Below are positions 1 through 9,871 of a stretch of DNA of 37,104 bases, piece after piece. Source of the DNA: Cladosporium sp. IMV 00045 (Eukaryota; Ascomycota; Dothideomycetes; Cladosporiales; Cladosporiaceae); assembly GCA_001931905.2 (NCBI GenBank), contig MSJI02000535.1, positions 1 through 37,104 of the forward strand, read 5' to 3'. How positions within the stretch are numbered: the first letter of the stretch is position 1; each line of letters starts with the position of its first letter. The position numbers and the translations under genes are program-made. Below the pieces are notes generated by a model, which did no database searches, had not been told where the DNA came from, and saw only the letters and a program-made list of their open reading frames with translations.

Positions 1-367
1 TCGGGTATCGTTTTCGGAACCTATCGATCCACCGTTTACTAATAGGAGGATAGGAAGTTAGGTTCGAGCTTAGGCGGAAGCGGGCATTACGGATTTCTTC
101 GGCGAGTTCTCTCGTTAACGCGAGAGTAATAGGGACTCCTGACTTAGATAATCGAGTAATCGACTTTAGGAGAGCCTCTTCTTCGGCCGTCGAGAGTATC
201 TTTTGCGATTCGTGCGATTTAGAGCGAGAAGTAGCTCGGGTAAGCCGGTCGGAGAAAGTAGAGTGCGGTATATTAAACGCGTAAGCACACTTTCGAATCG
301 AGGTATATTCGCCGTTTCGGTAGGCCGTTAGGGCCGTAGTAAGCGTATCTTCGGAATAGGTAGGCAT
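1..367 (-). CDS. Pogo/Fot1-like transposase, N-terminal part (runs off left edge)
   Basis: An uninterrupted reading frame of 122 codons starts at the ATG at 367-365 and leaves the window at base 1. Residues about 5-50 form a psq-type helix-turn-helix (NGEYTSIRKCAYAFNIPHST). Residues about 60-122 match the CENP-B-type HTH region, including the segments STAEEEALLKSI and ISKRWIDRFRKRYP. In this family these domains bind the terminal inverted repeats, and a downstream DDE nuclease domain does the cut-and-paste reaction; that domain would lie left of the window. No stop codon or frameshift is seen in the visible part, which is surprising given the RIP-like dinucleotide bias. Whether the full element is intact cannot be judged. 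Confidence 0.8.
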   Translation of the reverse strand, partial: MPTYSEDTLTTALTAYRNGEYTSIRKCAYAFNIPHSTFSDRLTRATSRSKSHESQKILSTAEEEALLKSITRLSKSGVPITLALTRELAEEIRNARFRLSSNLTSYPPISKRWIDRFRKRYP

Positions 368-470
368 AGTAAAGGAAGAAAAGAAGAGGACACGTAAAAA
401 TCAAATAAGAACGCGAAACTAGTACGCGGGAGTGTCCGGCTTCCGGTACTGTCCGGTTTCCCCTACCGTA
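1..470 (-). mobile_element. Terminal part of a Fot1/pogo-like (Tc1/mariner superfamily) DNA transposon
   Basis: The block combines a pogo-type transposase start (minus strand, running off the left edge) with about 100 nt of non-coding terminal DNA. It is set off from its surroundings by composition: by hand count roughly 13 CpA plus TpG against about 42 TpA in 470 nt, while the flank after about 475 has ordinary CpA/TpG. Two short direct repeats of the form AGTGTCCGG / ACTGTCCGG lie at 431-439 and 448-456 near the presumed end. A TA at 469-470 could be the target-site duplication. The other end is outside the window, so the inverted repeat cannot be verified. The exact boundary is uncertain by several bases. 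Confidence 0.75.
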
Positions 471-1472
471 ACGTTACTTCAGCTGGCGAAACGAAGCATC
501 GAATATAGCTTCGGGGCTGCTGTCTGCGGCGGAGAAAGTGCGGAGCTCCAAGCTCTCTCCAAGGAAAGGCCCAAAGAGATCCATGATGCTTATGTGAATA
601 CATATACTTCATTGTGCATCAGTGTCTTGTCTGTGATAAGGATCAGTCAGGAAGCCTTACCTGAAAATAGTCATATCATACGAATTACTCTGATCCCTTG
701 TCAACAAAGGGCTTATGCTTTCCGACCAGGCCAAAAGTTCGTGAAATTTCCGCTCGGCGATGGGAATGCTCAGTAAACTTCTGTGGAGATCACCCGCGAG
801 CAAGCAGTATAGATGTGCAACTTCCAGCATGATGACCCAAATTCTGCACCAGGGCGAGAGTGCTTGACCAAGTTAAGGCGGCGGCGAGTGGGAATGCATT
901 GAGTCCTCGCCTGGGATAGGAAGATTTGGCGGATGAGCGGGAGCGTCTTTTCGATAACAGAAAGATCGAATGCTATGATGGAGATTAGAGATTAGATCAT
1001 GACGAGAGTCCACTGTTATCGATCGAGGCATGCGCAGAGCGACCAATCTGCACTCCCAACTAACAACGTTGACATCAAACAAGTAATGACAGTTGTATGT
1101 CGAAGCTGAACGTTCGAGTGCGAGGCTGTAAAAGCGATATCACCACCGTCGTTGAGCCACCCCGCTTGGGAATCGCAACGACTGACTACCTGCGCAAATC
1201 ACTCGAGTGGAATAGCACGCATACCGTATCTGGGAGTTTCGTTACTTGGACAATTGCGAGATCTTCATATGGCTTCGAAGCAACCTCCAAAGCACGCGTC
1301 TCTTCTTCTCCAACTCTTGTATGCACCAGTTGTGTCCATCTTCCCCTGTCACCGTGCCATTTGCTTTTTCCTCTCCACGTTTCCCCACGTATACTAGTCC
1401 TTTTGGGCTTCTCGCCGCTTGCCAATTCGTCCGGTCCGTGCCGCGCTTCCGAAGGGCACAGTCCAAGTCGCC
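471..1472. other. No supported gene
   Basis: About 1 kb between the transposon end and the Zn2Cys6 relic. Open frames here are short, overlap each other on both strands and show no recognisable domain. CpA/TpG use is normal, so this DNA does not share the transposon's composition. Confidence 0.6.
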
Positions 1473-1810
1473 CTACGTCTTGTTTGTTGCCTCATGGTCG
1501 AGCGATCTTGCATATGAGTTGATTGAGGACAATGCGTCGCCTCGCCGGAGCATGCATACAAGACAGGCTGCCTCAGCACTCGTGGTCGACTTGAGAGCTC
1601 TGACAAATTCCTCGATTTCCAAACAGTGCTTCCGGACGGCTTCGTATCTACGCTCCATCGCCCGGAGAGATGGGAGGTTGTGATCCGATTCATATGAGCA
1701 ATGATCTCGTCGTTGGTTACAGGCTCCGCATGTGCCGTGGTACCCCGCTTTGCGCCGACCGCACTGGTCATCTCGTGTACTTTTAGCTTCCTCGTGGGAG
1801 ATAGATCGTG
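1473..1810 (-). pseudogene. Decayed Zn2Cys6 transcription-factor fragment (DNA-binding region and linker)
   Basis: The minus-strand translation contains TCGACNQRRDHCSYES followed by RAMERRYEAVRKHCLEIEEFVRALKS. That is the second half of a fungal Zn2Cys6 cluster plus the usual linker and coiled coil. The first half is damaged. The expected CxxC reads as DDQC with the first Cys absent. The third Cys position reads Tyr in KAGYHGTC, where a Cys is expected, and about three residues of the usual D-G-x-R-P stretch are missing. The frame stops at 1473 with no middle homology region after it, and no convincing start lies upstream. I read it as a truncated, inactivated regulator, head-to-head with the intact one at 2212. 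It could be an exon of a poorly resolved gene, but the missing zinc ligands argue against function. Confidence 0.65.
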
Positions 1811-2211
1811 GTAGGGCTGACATACAGGCTATGACGGGCAACCCCATTTTTGCGGTTGGTGGCGATTCAGCGATTGGAGGTGATCTTGCCCATAGCACGA
1901 AGTGGTTTTGTAAAGAAATCGTTTCGGCGGGCGAAAGATCTTTGTGTCAGATTGCAAGCTGCATGATATTCATGATCGTCTTTTGGGAAGTAGCATCTAT
2001 GCATATCTTCTCATCCGAGCTGCTTTACCTCAATCCAGATGGCTCCTGATGTAAGCCTGGCGGAAATTCCTCCGGACCCTGCTCTATACCAGCTCTTGTG
2101 ACGCACCTCCAGCCGGGCGGGGCAAATCCCCGTGCCCACCTCAGAACAGAAGCCAGCACCCTCATACGACTGACAGCATCCTCCGCAAAGGCACGTAGTT
2201 CCAGCAGAAAC

Positions 2212-4566
2212 ATGCCTGTCAAGCATCGCACGCGTGCCAACACCCGGGTTGCATGCAACAGGTGTCGCGACGCGCGCGGCAAGGTACCTCCACCCTATTC
2301 AATACAGCGCCGACGTCTTTCCCCCAGCGTTGCTGACAATGTCAACTCTAGTGCGACGGTGCGCGACCATCGTGTTCGCGGTGTGGGTCACGCAACTTGG
2401 CTTGTATCTATGAGACCATCTCCCACTCGGACTCAAGACGAATCATTTTCCGGCGCGGGCAACAAGTCCACGAGCAGCTCTTGAGCGATCTGCGCGCCTC
2501 TCTGGACATGCTTCAAAGCACTTCAGATGAAGGTGCCCTCAGAGCGCTTCGCCTCATTGGGTCTTCCAGAGATCCGCTCGGTACCTTGGCTTCTTTTAGC
2601 AGCCTACAGCAACCAATGCTCGCACCCTCGACGCTCCGCACTGGCCGTTCCGTTCCGACCGATGCTCATCTTCCGTTCCAATATGAACTCATGATGCGAC
2701 ATCCGCTCGTCTATCCATCAACAGCCTCGGCGCCAGTCGGCCAAATCGACTCACAGGCGATGGGGCTCCAACATTTCATCACGTTGTAAGTTGCACGCTA
2801 GCCCCGGAGCGAGCCGCCACGAAAGCACTACCACCGTCGCCCGGAGAGGTGGTAAATTCTCCAGATCAAGTCGTGCTCATCAAAGGCATTGTTCGTCAAG
2901 TATATTTGTTCGATCGTCGCCTTATTTTTGCTAACAATAGTAGTCCATCAGCCCAGCTCTGGTGTGACGCTCGTCTGATTGACCTCCGCATCGACCGATG
3001 GACCACCGTGGCTATTCGAGATTCTGACGCTGCACGACTTATATCACATTACCTACAGACTGACCATCCCATAATCGCGCCTTTTGACCCCGAGCTGTTC
3101 GTCAGAGATCTCGTCGATGGGTCCGACTCTTTTTGCTCTTCTTTGCTGGTAAACAGCGTGCTATATTGGGCTTGTGTATGTTTAAGTTACCACAGAGATC
3201 GCTGCTACCAAGCTGAGCGCTGAAACAGGTCTCGTGCACTTCCCGCGACCAGGACGCATCAACACTAAAGACTGAATTCTACGAGGAAGCTTACCGCCAA
3301 TGCCATGCCATTTCTGACACGGGAGGCGTTGACGTCGTCGCAGCATGTCAAATCTTAAGCCTCGCACGTGCATGCGAGAACGACGACGCACAAGCTTTCA
3401 CCTTTACAAGCATGGGCTTCGATGCAGGCGAACGCCTTGGCCTTTTCGATGCACCTGTAAATCAAGCCTCTGAACACCATTATCCACCTGATAAACAGCG
3501 CTCAAGGGCATACGCGGCGTGGGGGTTTTATAGCTACCTGAGGTGAAACATCGAATGTACTTAACACATGCTGTAGTAAGACGCTGACTAGATCAAGTTT
3601 GCTATCGTTTTATTACAGGCAGCCACCCATTGGGAAACTTCCTTCTTGCTCGATACCTGGCCATGAGCTCTTTAACAAAGAAGACAACACGCTTCCTGTC
3701 CCAGTCTATCTCCCCGCTCCATACATGGGACATACATTCGCATCGCTCTGTGAATTCTGGCGAATACTCCATCCAGTCATCGAATCCTATGTCTTAGGAG
3801 ACAGCCGGCTTCCTTTGTCTGAACGTTTCTCGCTAGATGCTGCTGAAAGAACATTTCAGCAGCTTCTATGTTTTGCCGACAATCACCTGCCAGAAACGAA
3901 TGGTGAAGGCAAGTCGAGACGGCCACACCACGTTCTGGTGCTGCAGTAAGTCTTGACTCCCATGTTCGATGGAACCAAGTCACCTAAACTTTCGGCAGCA
4001 TCTGGTTTCATGCCGCAGTCATGGAAATTTTTCGTCCGTTTGTAGGTCGAAACCGCACGTTGGAAACCTTTGGCACCAGCAATGGCACGCCTGAGCTTGT
4101 CTTCACGTCATCTCTTGCTCGATTGAAGACTTTGGCGCTCGAATATCGGCAAAACCATGTCTCTGCCGTCTGCTCTATGTTCTGGCACTTGTCATTGCTC
4201 TTCATCAGCAATGCGGTGATCAGAAACCGGTCAGATCCATCTTGGCGCTTCAATTTGATGCTTTGCATCTATGCATATATTGACCTAGCTCGGTCATTTC
4301 GCATCGCAGAGGGCCTTCTCAGAGCCATCTTGTTCATGGCGGTAAGCCTTAAGGCAATTTCGCACGAAGAGGCAGAGGTCATGATACGCGCACTGCCTGG
4401 GGATGGCCAATCGGGTGGTACAGCCGACGGGCCCATGTACAAGAAGTCGCGTCATATCGTGGACCTAGACTGTGCTGTCATCGACCAGTCTCGAGCTCAG
4501 GTAGTCGATCTGGCTGAGAAATTGGACGATGCTCTCTTGTTCGACGCTTTCGTTGAGGATGATTGA
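2212..4566 (+). CDS. Zn2Cys6 transcription factor with fungal-specific middle homology region, six exons
   Basis: Nuclear DNA-binding regulator; target unknown. Proposed exons: 2212-2283, 2352-2785, 2941-3175, 3229-3542, 3598-3945, 3999-4566, giving 656 aa. Introns are 53-155 nt with branch-like TGCTGAC, CTAAC or CTGAC. The first intron splits the zinc cluster: exon 1 ends ACNRCRDARGK and exon 2 resumes CDGARPSCSRCGSRNLAC. This restores CX2CX6CX6CX2CX6C with Cys at 15, 18, 25, 32, 35 and 42. Exons 3-6 carry the fungal_trans/MHR domain (for example DRWTTVAIRDSDAARLISHY and HIWFHAAVMEIFRPF). The ATG at 2212 is the first in frame and sits close before the cluster, as is common. The second intron (155 nt) has its branch point only about 7 nt from the acceptor and is the least certain junction. 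All junctions keep frame. Confidence 0.85.
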
Positions 4567-5025
4567 GATTCAGGTAAGTTTGATTATCGTTTATTTGAAA
4601 TATCAAAAATTGGGCAAGTGGTTATTGAACGAGGTCATGGAAGAGCCTGGGGATACCATGACGTGCATTGTTCATGCCGTCCCCACTGTGTTGGACGAAG
4701 GTGTGTTGCTTACTACTCGTCGAACCAAATGCGGCTGGATGTTTACCCACATCTCTCGAGATATCGGGTCGCTGAGTTTCAGAATTAGTCGCTCTCTCTG
4801 ACGGCACGGCAATCAGCACTTGCTATACCTTTCCAAACGCCTGTCGCTATTGTAGCGACGTCTGCGTCTGCCAGCGTGGAATGCAGACTTGGGTTGGGGT
4901 CCGAAATACTATCAGTGAGAGGATAGAGAGTTAATCGAAGTACCTGCGACAATCGACGTACAGATTGAACAGCCCCGTGTACAGACTGGTCTTCAACATG
5001 ACACATCGGGTGGTTCAGACGAGAA
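4567..5025. other. No supported gene
   Basis: Short overlapping frames only. This may be the eroded 5' part of the DUF7580 relic that follows, but I could not align any of it to the N-terminal region of that family. Confidence 0.5.
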
Positions 5026-5780
5026 ATGCATCAAGTCTCTGATACACAGTGGAACATTTGCAAGCTCCACTGGGATCATTACGTTATTGGAGCTCGCCAC
5101 ACAGGAATTACCTACGTCGTTGCTGTGGACACTTTGTTCACCACCTCAAGATACCAAAAGGGGGAACTCAAGATTCGTGCTTGTCAGAAAATTGCACTTT
5201 TGTTGCTTCCAGTCTCCTGCAACTTTACGAAACTCCATTGCTATTGCGACCAAAACTCTGTGAGCAGATAGCTCTGATCCGCAGCACTGATGGCCAGGTG
5301 ATACCCACGCTCTTCATACAACGATCCCTCCCTGTGAGCCCAACTGGCCTTCCAGGAGCGATTCCTGACGATGCGACGGATTTAATATCTATACGCAACG
5401 AGTCGGTCTTTGGGCTTGGTCTATTCCTGATTGAGCTGTGTCTTGTTGAAACGATTGCGAAGCTCAAAAAGCCGGAAGATAGCTCCATCGTTGGCATGAT
5501 GCCACAACTGGTAGAGTGCCGAGCAGCACAACGTTTGATGGATGATGTTTACCAAGTGGCCGGCCCTCGATTCGGAGATGCTGTGTATCAATGCATACAC
5601 TGTGACTTCGGCCGAAGGAAGTACGATCTTAGAGATGAAGCTTTCTGCAAGGCAATATTCAAGGATGTGGTGACACTCCTCCAAGAGGATGTCTTACATT
5701 CACCGCATGGTCAAACTGCGGGTTGTACTCACGTGTCGAGCCCCTTTCCAACTTTTGATGCGGATCCAATATTCCTTTGA
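5026..5780 (+). pseudogene. DUF7580-type protein, frameshifted C-terminal relic
   Basis: The longer frame ending at 5780 carries the family's C-terminal landmarks: ASSLLQLYETPLLL, then LIRSTDGQV, then ESVFGLGLFLIELCL, then RLMDDVYQVAGPRFGDAV and QCIHCDFG. These are typical of the fungal DUF7580 kinase-like domain, often found in proteins with N-terminal prion-inhibition/HeLo-like regions; their molecular role is poorly known. The residues expected just before ASSLL (ELKIRACQKIALLL) lie in a different forward frame, and the switch falls in the T-rich stretch at about 5197-5202, as if one base were lost. No intron signals fit there. The N-terminal half is not recognisable upstream. Either a recent pseudogene or a base-call error in a homopolymer. 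Confidence 0.65.
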
Positions 5781-6297
5781 GGGAGTTCCAGCTCAGTATA
5801 GACGACTCGACGATTGCTACTTTTGTGACATATGTTCCCATGGAGCGGTCTTTACACAAGGCTTTCTTTCAACGCTCCTATTCTGTGGCCATGGCAATTC
5901 TCATTACCATCAATACTAGGCGAGAAATCTTGTAGAAAGCCACCTGCCGCATAATTAATTTTTCAAAACAGTCAATTAGCACGTTCGTAAGATGACCTAT
6001 ATCATTGCCTTCATACTTCGCAAGATCCAAACACACGTCATCGAACATGCGACCCTGCATGTCTTCATCTTGGTCAAATCTTCATAACATTCTTCGGCGT
6101 CTCGCCCAAAGCTGCCTCCTGCCAACCTGCCACGGCAGGGACGTGCTAAACACTTTGCATCTGGGCTTCATGTTTGTCTTCTGTCATGCCATTTTCGCTA
6201 CTAGTGCGAACACCAGCGTTACGCTTCCACGGCTTGCTGATCCTATTTTTGTTGATCAAAATGCGAACTCGAGTCTTGATGCAATACAACTTCAAAC
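5781..6297. other. No supported gene
   Basis: About 500 nt between the DUF7580 relic and the 3' end of the MARVEL-like gene. No domain, repeat or RNA gene was recognised. Confidence 0.6.
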
Positions 6298-6936
6298 TTA
6301 CGTGTGACCGTGGAATCTTCCATGGCTCCCTTCATCACCGCGCTCATCGTCAGTCGCAAGGACGATAACTGCCTAGCATTCGATCAACGTCAGCATCCTT
6401 TCAGGTAGAGAGGTTAAATTGACTGACCAGCATTGTGCTCAAGAGGAACAAGATCCAACTGATGCCACTGAAGGCCAAAGCCGTCCTCCAGCTTCTGCAG
6501 GCATTAGAAGTCACCTGTCCGTCGGTTATATACAGGCGACTCCAGAAGAAGCCCCAGTAATTGAAATACCACCTTGAGCCACATGCGTTGCTGTCGGTCA
6601 CATCGACAAGAACCGCGAAAGCGACCAGCCACATGATGAAGCTTTGATCCAGTATTAGCGATTGGACTTTTATGATTTCTGGTGGACTACTCACAGGATG
6701 AGATCAACAAACCACGCCTTGAAGACGTATCGAAGCGGCGGCATGAGTACGATAGACGCGACGATGCTCAGCGCTGCCACCACTTCAGTGTAGACAAGTC
6801 GTCCATTGGCGGAGCCATGACCATCATGTATGCGATGCAAAGCCCAGCCGATGATGCCGACGACTATCGCGGCGCTACATAGTTGAAAGAATCGAAGGAG
6901 GACATTAACAACTCGACGGCCCGTATGTTCGCCCAT
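6298..6936 (-). CDS. MARVEL-like four-helix integral membrane protein
   Basis: Proposed exons (minus strand): 6936-6695, 6641-6428, 6372-6298, giving 176 aa; introns of 53 and 55 nt, the second with a TGCTGAC branch. Four hydrophobic segments are visible at about residues 10-32, 46-68, 75-96 and 124-152. A Cys-containing loop (DVTDSNACGSRWYFNYWG) lies between the third and fourth. This layout, with TEVVAALSIVAS in helix 2, matches the fungal MARVEL-domain proteins of unknown role in membrane apposition or trafficking. The C-terminal tail after helix 4 is short and charged. If the second intron is not removed, the protein ends instead at 6401 after SQFNLST. The third exon is preferred because it has good splice signals and extends helix 4, but it is less certain than the first two. 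Confidence 0.7.
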
Positions 6937-8752
6937 GTTGTGATTTTTGGTGGTGAGAATTGATTTCTGAGTACAGACTGGTGTGTGATTTCTTTTTAAA
7001 ATACTGCGTGGATCAAGGCAACACGGCTGTGGTACATGTAAAGGAACTGGCGGACCGCACTCTGTCGGGATTGACCCATCTTATGAGCGGCGGTCCGTAC
7101 AGCGGAGCAGTACAATCCGATGTACGGCATACCGAAACAAAACCTTATTTGCATCACAAAACTTGGAACTGCAACAGCTGTATCCTGACAACCGAGAGCT
7201 TTGATCTGTCAGCCCAGAGCTTCAAGAACCATCCGGGCATTGAAAGGTGGCATGACATAGCGTGAGAGTCAGATCGCCAGACTGTTTCCAGATCATTGTA
7301 GCTACCCCAGATTACTCGAGCAGGCAAACTCTTTGCGCATGCTCGCTAAGCAATCGTAAACCGATCAGAAGAGAGAACAGTGAGGTCTTCAGTGACATGT
7401 GAAGAGCATGTGAGCGCCTCCAGATTGGCCGCTCTTGAGCTGTCGTTACGAAGTGGCACGAACTTTCGTTAGCGAATGCCATTGCTCATATGAGCAGTGT
7501 ACGAGACACGCTTGCACTTTCTGGAAATGGCTTTTGGTTGAACCATGTTCAATAGAATGCCATAACGCCAGATACAAGCCCTTCAACGAACAGCCGTGAT
7601 CCTCGCGCGTGGGTTAACCAATGTCAGGACCGCCGGTGCGCTTTTCGCGAGGCGTTTAGTAATAAGTCATGAACAGCTTGGATGCATCAAGCATGAGGCG
7701 AAGACGGGCGTGGATAGGAGGAAAGCAGTCTCTGTTGTGCAGCATGCCAGCAAATGCTGACATTGTCAGATCACCATGTGCCGTCTATGATTGCATGGCA
7801 AGGCGTTGCGAAAAATTTATCCAATCTAGTCTGCACCTTTCCTCTTTCTGGACGTCATATGAGCCTGAGATGCCATCGTAGAGCTCCAAAGCTGCCGAAG
7901 AAAGGAGTCAAACGGCGCAGAAGGGTGATCAGATGTCGCTTCGCAGACGCTCCGGACCAAAGATGTCGTGAAGTCGTGGGTGCTCTCTCCAAGCCAAACC
8001 TTTCGAAAACGTGGAGCGCTAGGGTCTTGATTCGAGCTAGGCAAGGAACCCAGTATAGACTTGGTCCATTCGGATCAACCGGAATCGTTGGCGCGCATAG
8101 CTGTCTTGAACTTGTTATGATCAGCCCATCCAGAAAACTCCGGGACATCCGGACAGCAATTTCATCTGGAAGAAGCGTGGTTCCACAGAAGAAAGCGTCC
8201 ACCGCGTTCCATGCAATAGTCAATGCAGTGATATGAAGTACATTCGAGGGTCACGTCCTTTCACGAAAGCAACAACAGCTATGGAAATACGGCCATCTGA
8301 AAATCGCAGTTCTCTCGATTCCACAATCGTAATTGCGCTTCCATGATAATTAGTTAGCCGTTCGCTTGTCCTGACCAAGGTGGCAGAGGTTAGGCAGATT
8401 GGAAGCGCGATCGAAAAGTCTGAGCTCTGATAGCGAATTCGTGCATTCGTGCCAGAGCTCAACTGATTGATTGCCAGACACAAAAGCAAATCTTTTGTCA
8501 ATGGTCAGAGGAATACTCGAGATATCGTGGGAGAGAGAGGAGAGGCAAGTTAAGCCACTTCTCACATTGAGAGAACGAACGCTCGAGCCACTGAGGCATC
8601 AAGGCTCACCCCCGACGCTTCCCCGAATCTGGACGTCGCAGTCGATTCGCTCAGGCTATGCGAACAGCCAGCCGGAGTGGAAGAGGGAATTGAAGGTGTT
8701 CAGAGGACTCGATCACCACCACCACCACCGCAACGACAACACATCCTTCACA
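6937..8752. other. 1.8 kb with no supported gene
   Basis: Several overlapping 60-160 codon frames occur on both strands, but none shows a domain, a consistent exon series or a credible start. The minus-strand frames between 7826 and 8501 look somewhat protein-like and may be a worn gene relic; I could not assign a family. A (CAC)5 run sits at about 8717-8731, just upstream of the uL1m start. Confidence 0.5.
7050..7117. repeat. Imperfect inverted repeat
   Basis: GGACCGC and its complement GCGGTCC occur about 40 nt apart within this stretch and could pair. The loop is long and no RNA family is recognised, so this may be chance. Confidence 0.3.
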
Positions 8753-9742
8753 ATGGCTGCCTCCCGGTACTGCCCCTCGTGCCTCACAAAGGCATCGCCA
8801 ACAACCCTCTTCCGCACCGCCCGCCCAGTCGCCCCGCCGCCCTCCTTCCTCCGCCCATTCCACACATCCTCTCCCCTCGCCGCCGGACAATCTCAGAACG
8901 CTGCCAAATACAAGCGCAAAGACGCGCCGGCCAAGAAGAAGAAGAAGGCTTCGACATCATATTCCACGCCCGACCTTCGAGATGCGCTGCAGTTCAGCTT
9001 GGTTGATGCCATGCGGTACGCGAACACTCGCAAGAAAAGTCTCCAGGGTCCCATGTTCAAATGCTAACATACCCTCCTCAGCTACCTTCGCGCCGCCGAA
9101 GTAGGCCGCAATCCTTCCTCCTCCAAATACGAGCTCCATGTCCGCCTCAAGACGCTCAAAAACGGCGCCGTCATCCGCAACCGCATGCGCCTCCCCCACC
9201 CCGTCAAGACCGACATGCGCATCTGCGTGATCGCCGACCCCGAAAGCAGCGCAGGAAAAGCAGCCAAAGCCGCCGGCGCCTCGCTCGTAGGTGAAGAGCA
9301 CATCTTCGACATGGTCAAGGAAGGGCGCATCGAGTTCGATCGCTGCCTGTGCCACGCCGACAGCCTGCCCAAGCTGGGCAAATCGGGCATCGCGAGACTT
9401 CTGGGTCCCAGAGGATTGATGCCGAGCGCGAAGACGAACACGGTCGTGAGAGATGTGGCTACGAGCGTGAGGGATATGGTTGGTGCGTCGGAGTACAGGG
9501 AGAGAATGGGCGTGGTGAGGATGGCCGTTGGCCAGCTGGGATTCACGCCGGAGGAGGTGCAGAGGAACATCAAGGCTTACATCGACGCGTTGAAGAAGGA
9601 CATGGCCGCGCTCAGCGATCGGATATCAAAGGACATTCACGAGGTGGTGTTGAGCAGCACCAACGGTCCTGGTATGAGCTTGAACGGCGAGCTGAGGGGT
9701 CCCAACAGCCCTCCCACGAAGGACTTGAGCACTCTGGGTTAA
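8753..9742 (+). CDS. MRPL1: Mitochondrial large-subunit ribosomal protein uL1m
   Basis: Component of the L1 stalk of the mitochondrial ribosome, which helps release the E-site tRNA. Two exons, 8753-9015 and 9082-9742, encode 307 aa; the 66 nt intron has GCTAAC followed by CTCCTCAG. The N-terminus is a mitochondrial targeting sequence (Arg/Ser-rich with FLRPFHTSSPLAA, about residues 1-45), then a Lys-rich stretch (AKKKKKAS). The uL1 fold follows, with the family signature GPRGLMPSAKTNTVV at about residues 196-210. The ATG lies in an ACAATGGC context and begins the presequence, so it is preferred over upstream in-frame non-ATG codons. It converges with the NADH pyrophosphatase gene; the stop codons are about 130 nt apart. 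Confidence 0.92.
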
Positions 9743-9871
9743 ACTCATTGTCAGTCATCACGGGGAAGGCGTACGCAAAAAGCGTTGTATAAAGCATCTA
9801 TGTCATTTCTTTAGGCCTCTATACCAGGCCGCTCTGTATTCACATCAATTCATCAGACCCCATCTTTCCAT

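Noticed and set aside
7826..8501. Minus-strand frames that look partly protein-like
   Set aside because: They lie in different frames with no splice signals joining them and no family match. Left as possible relic only.
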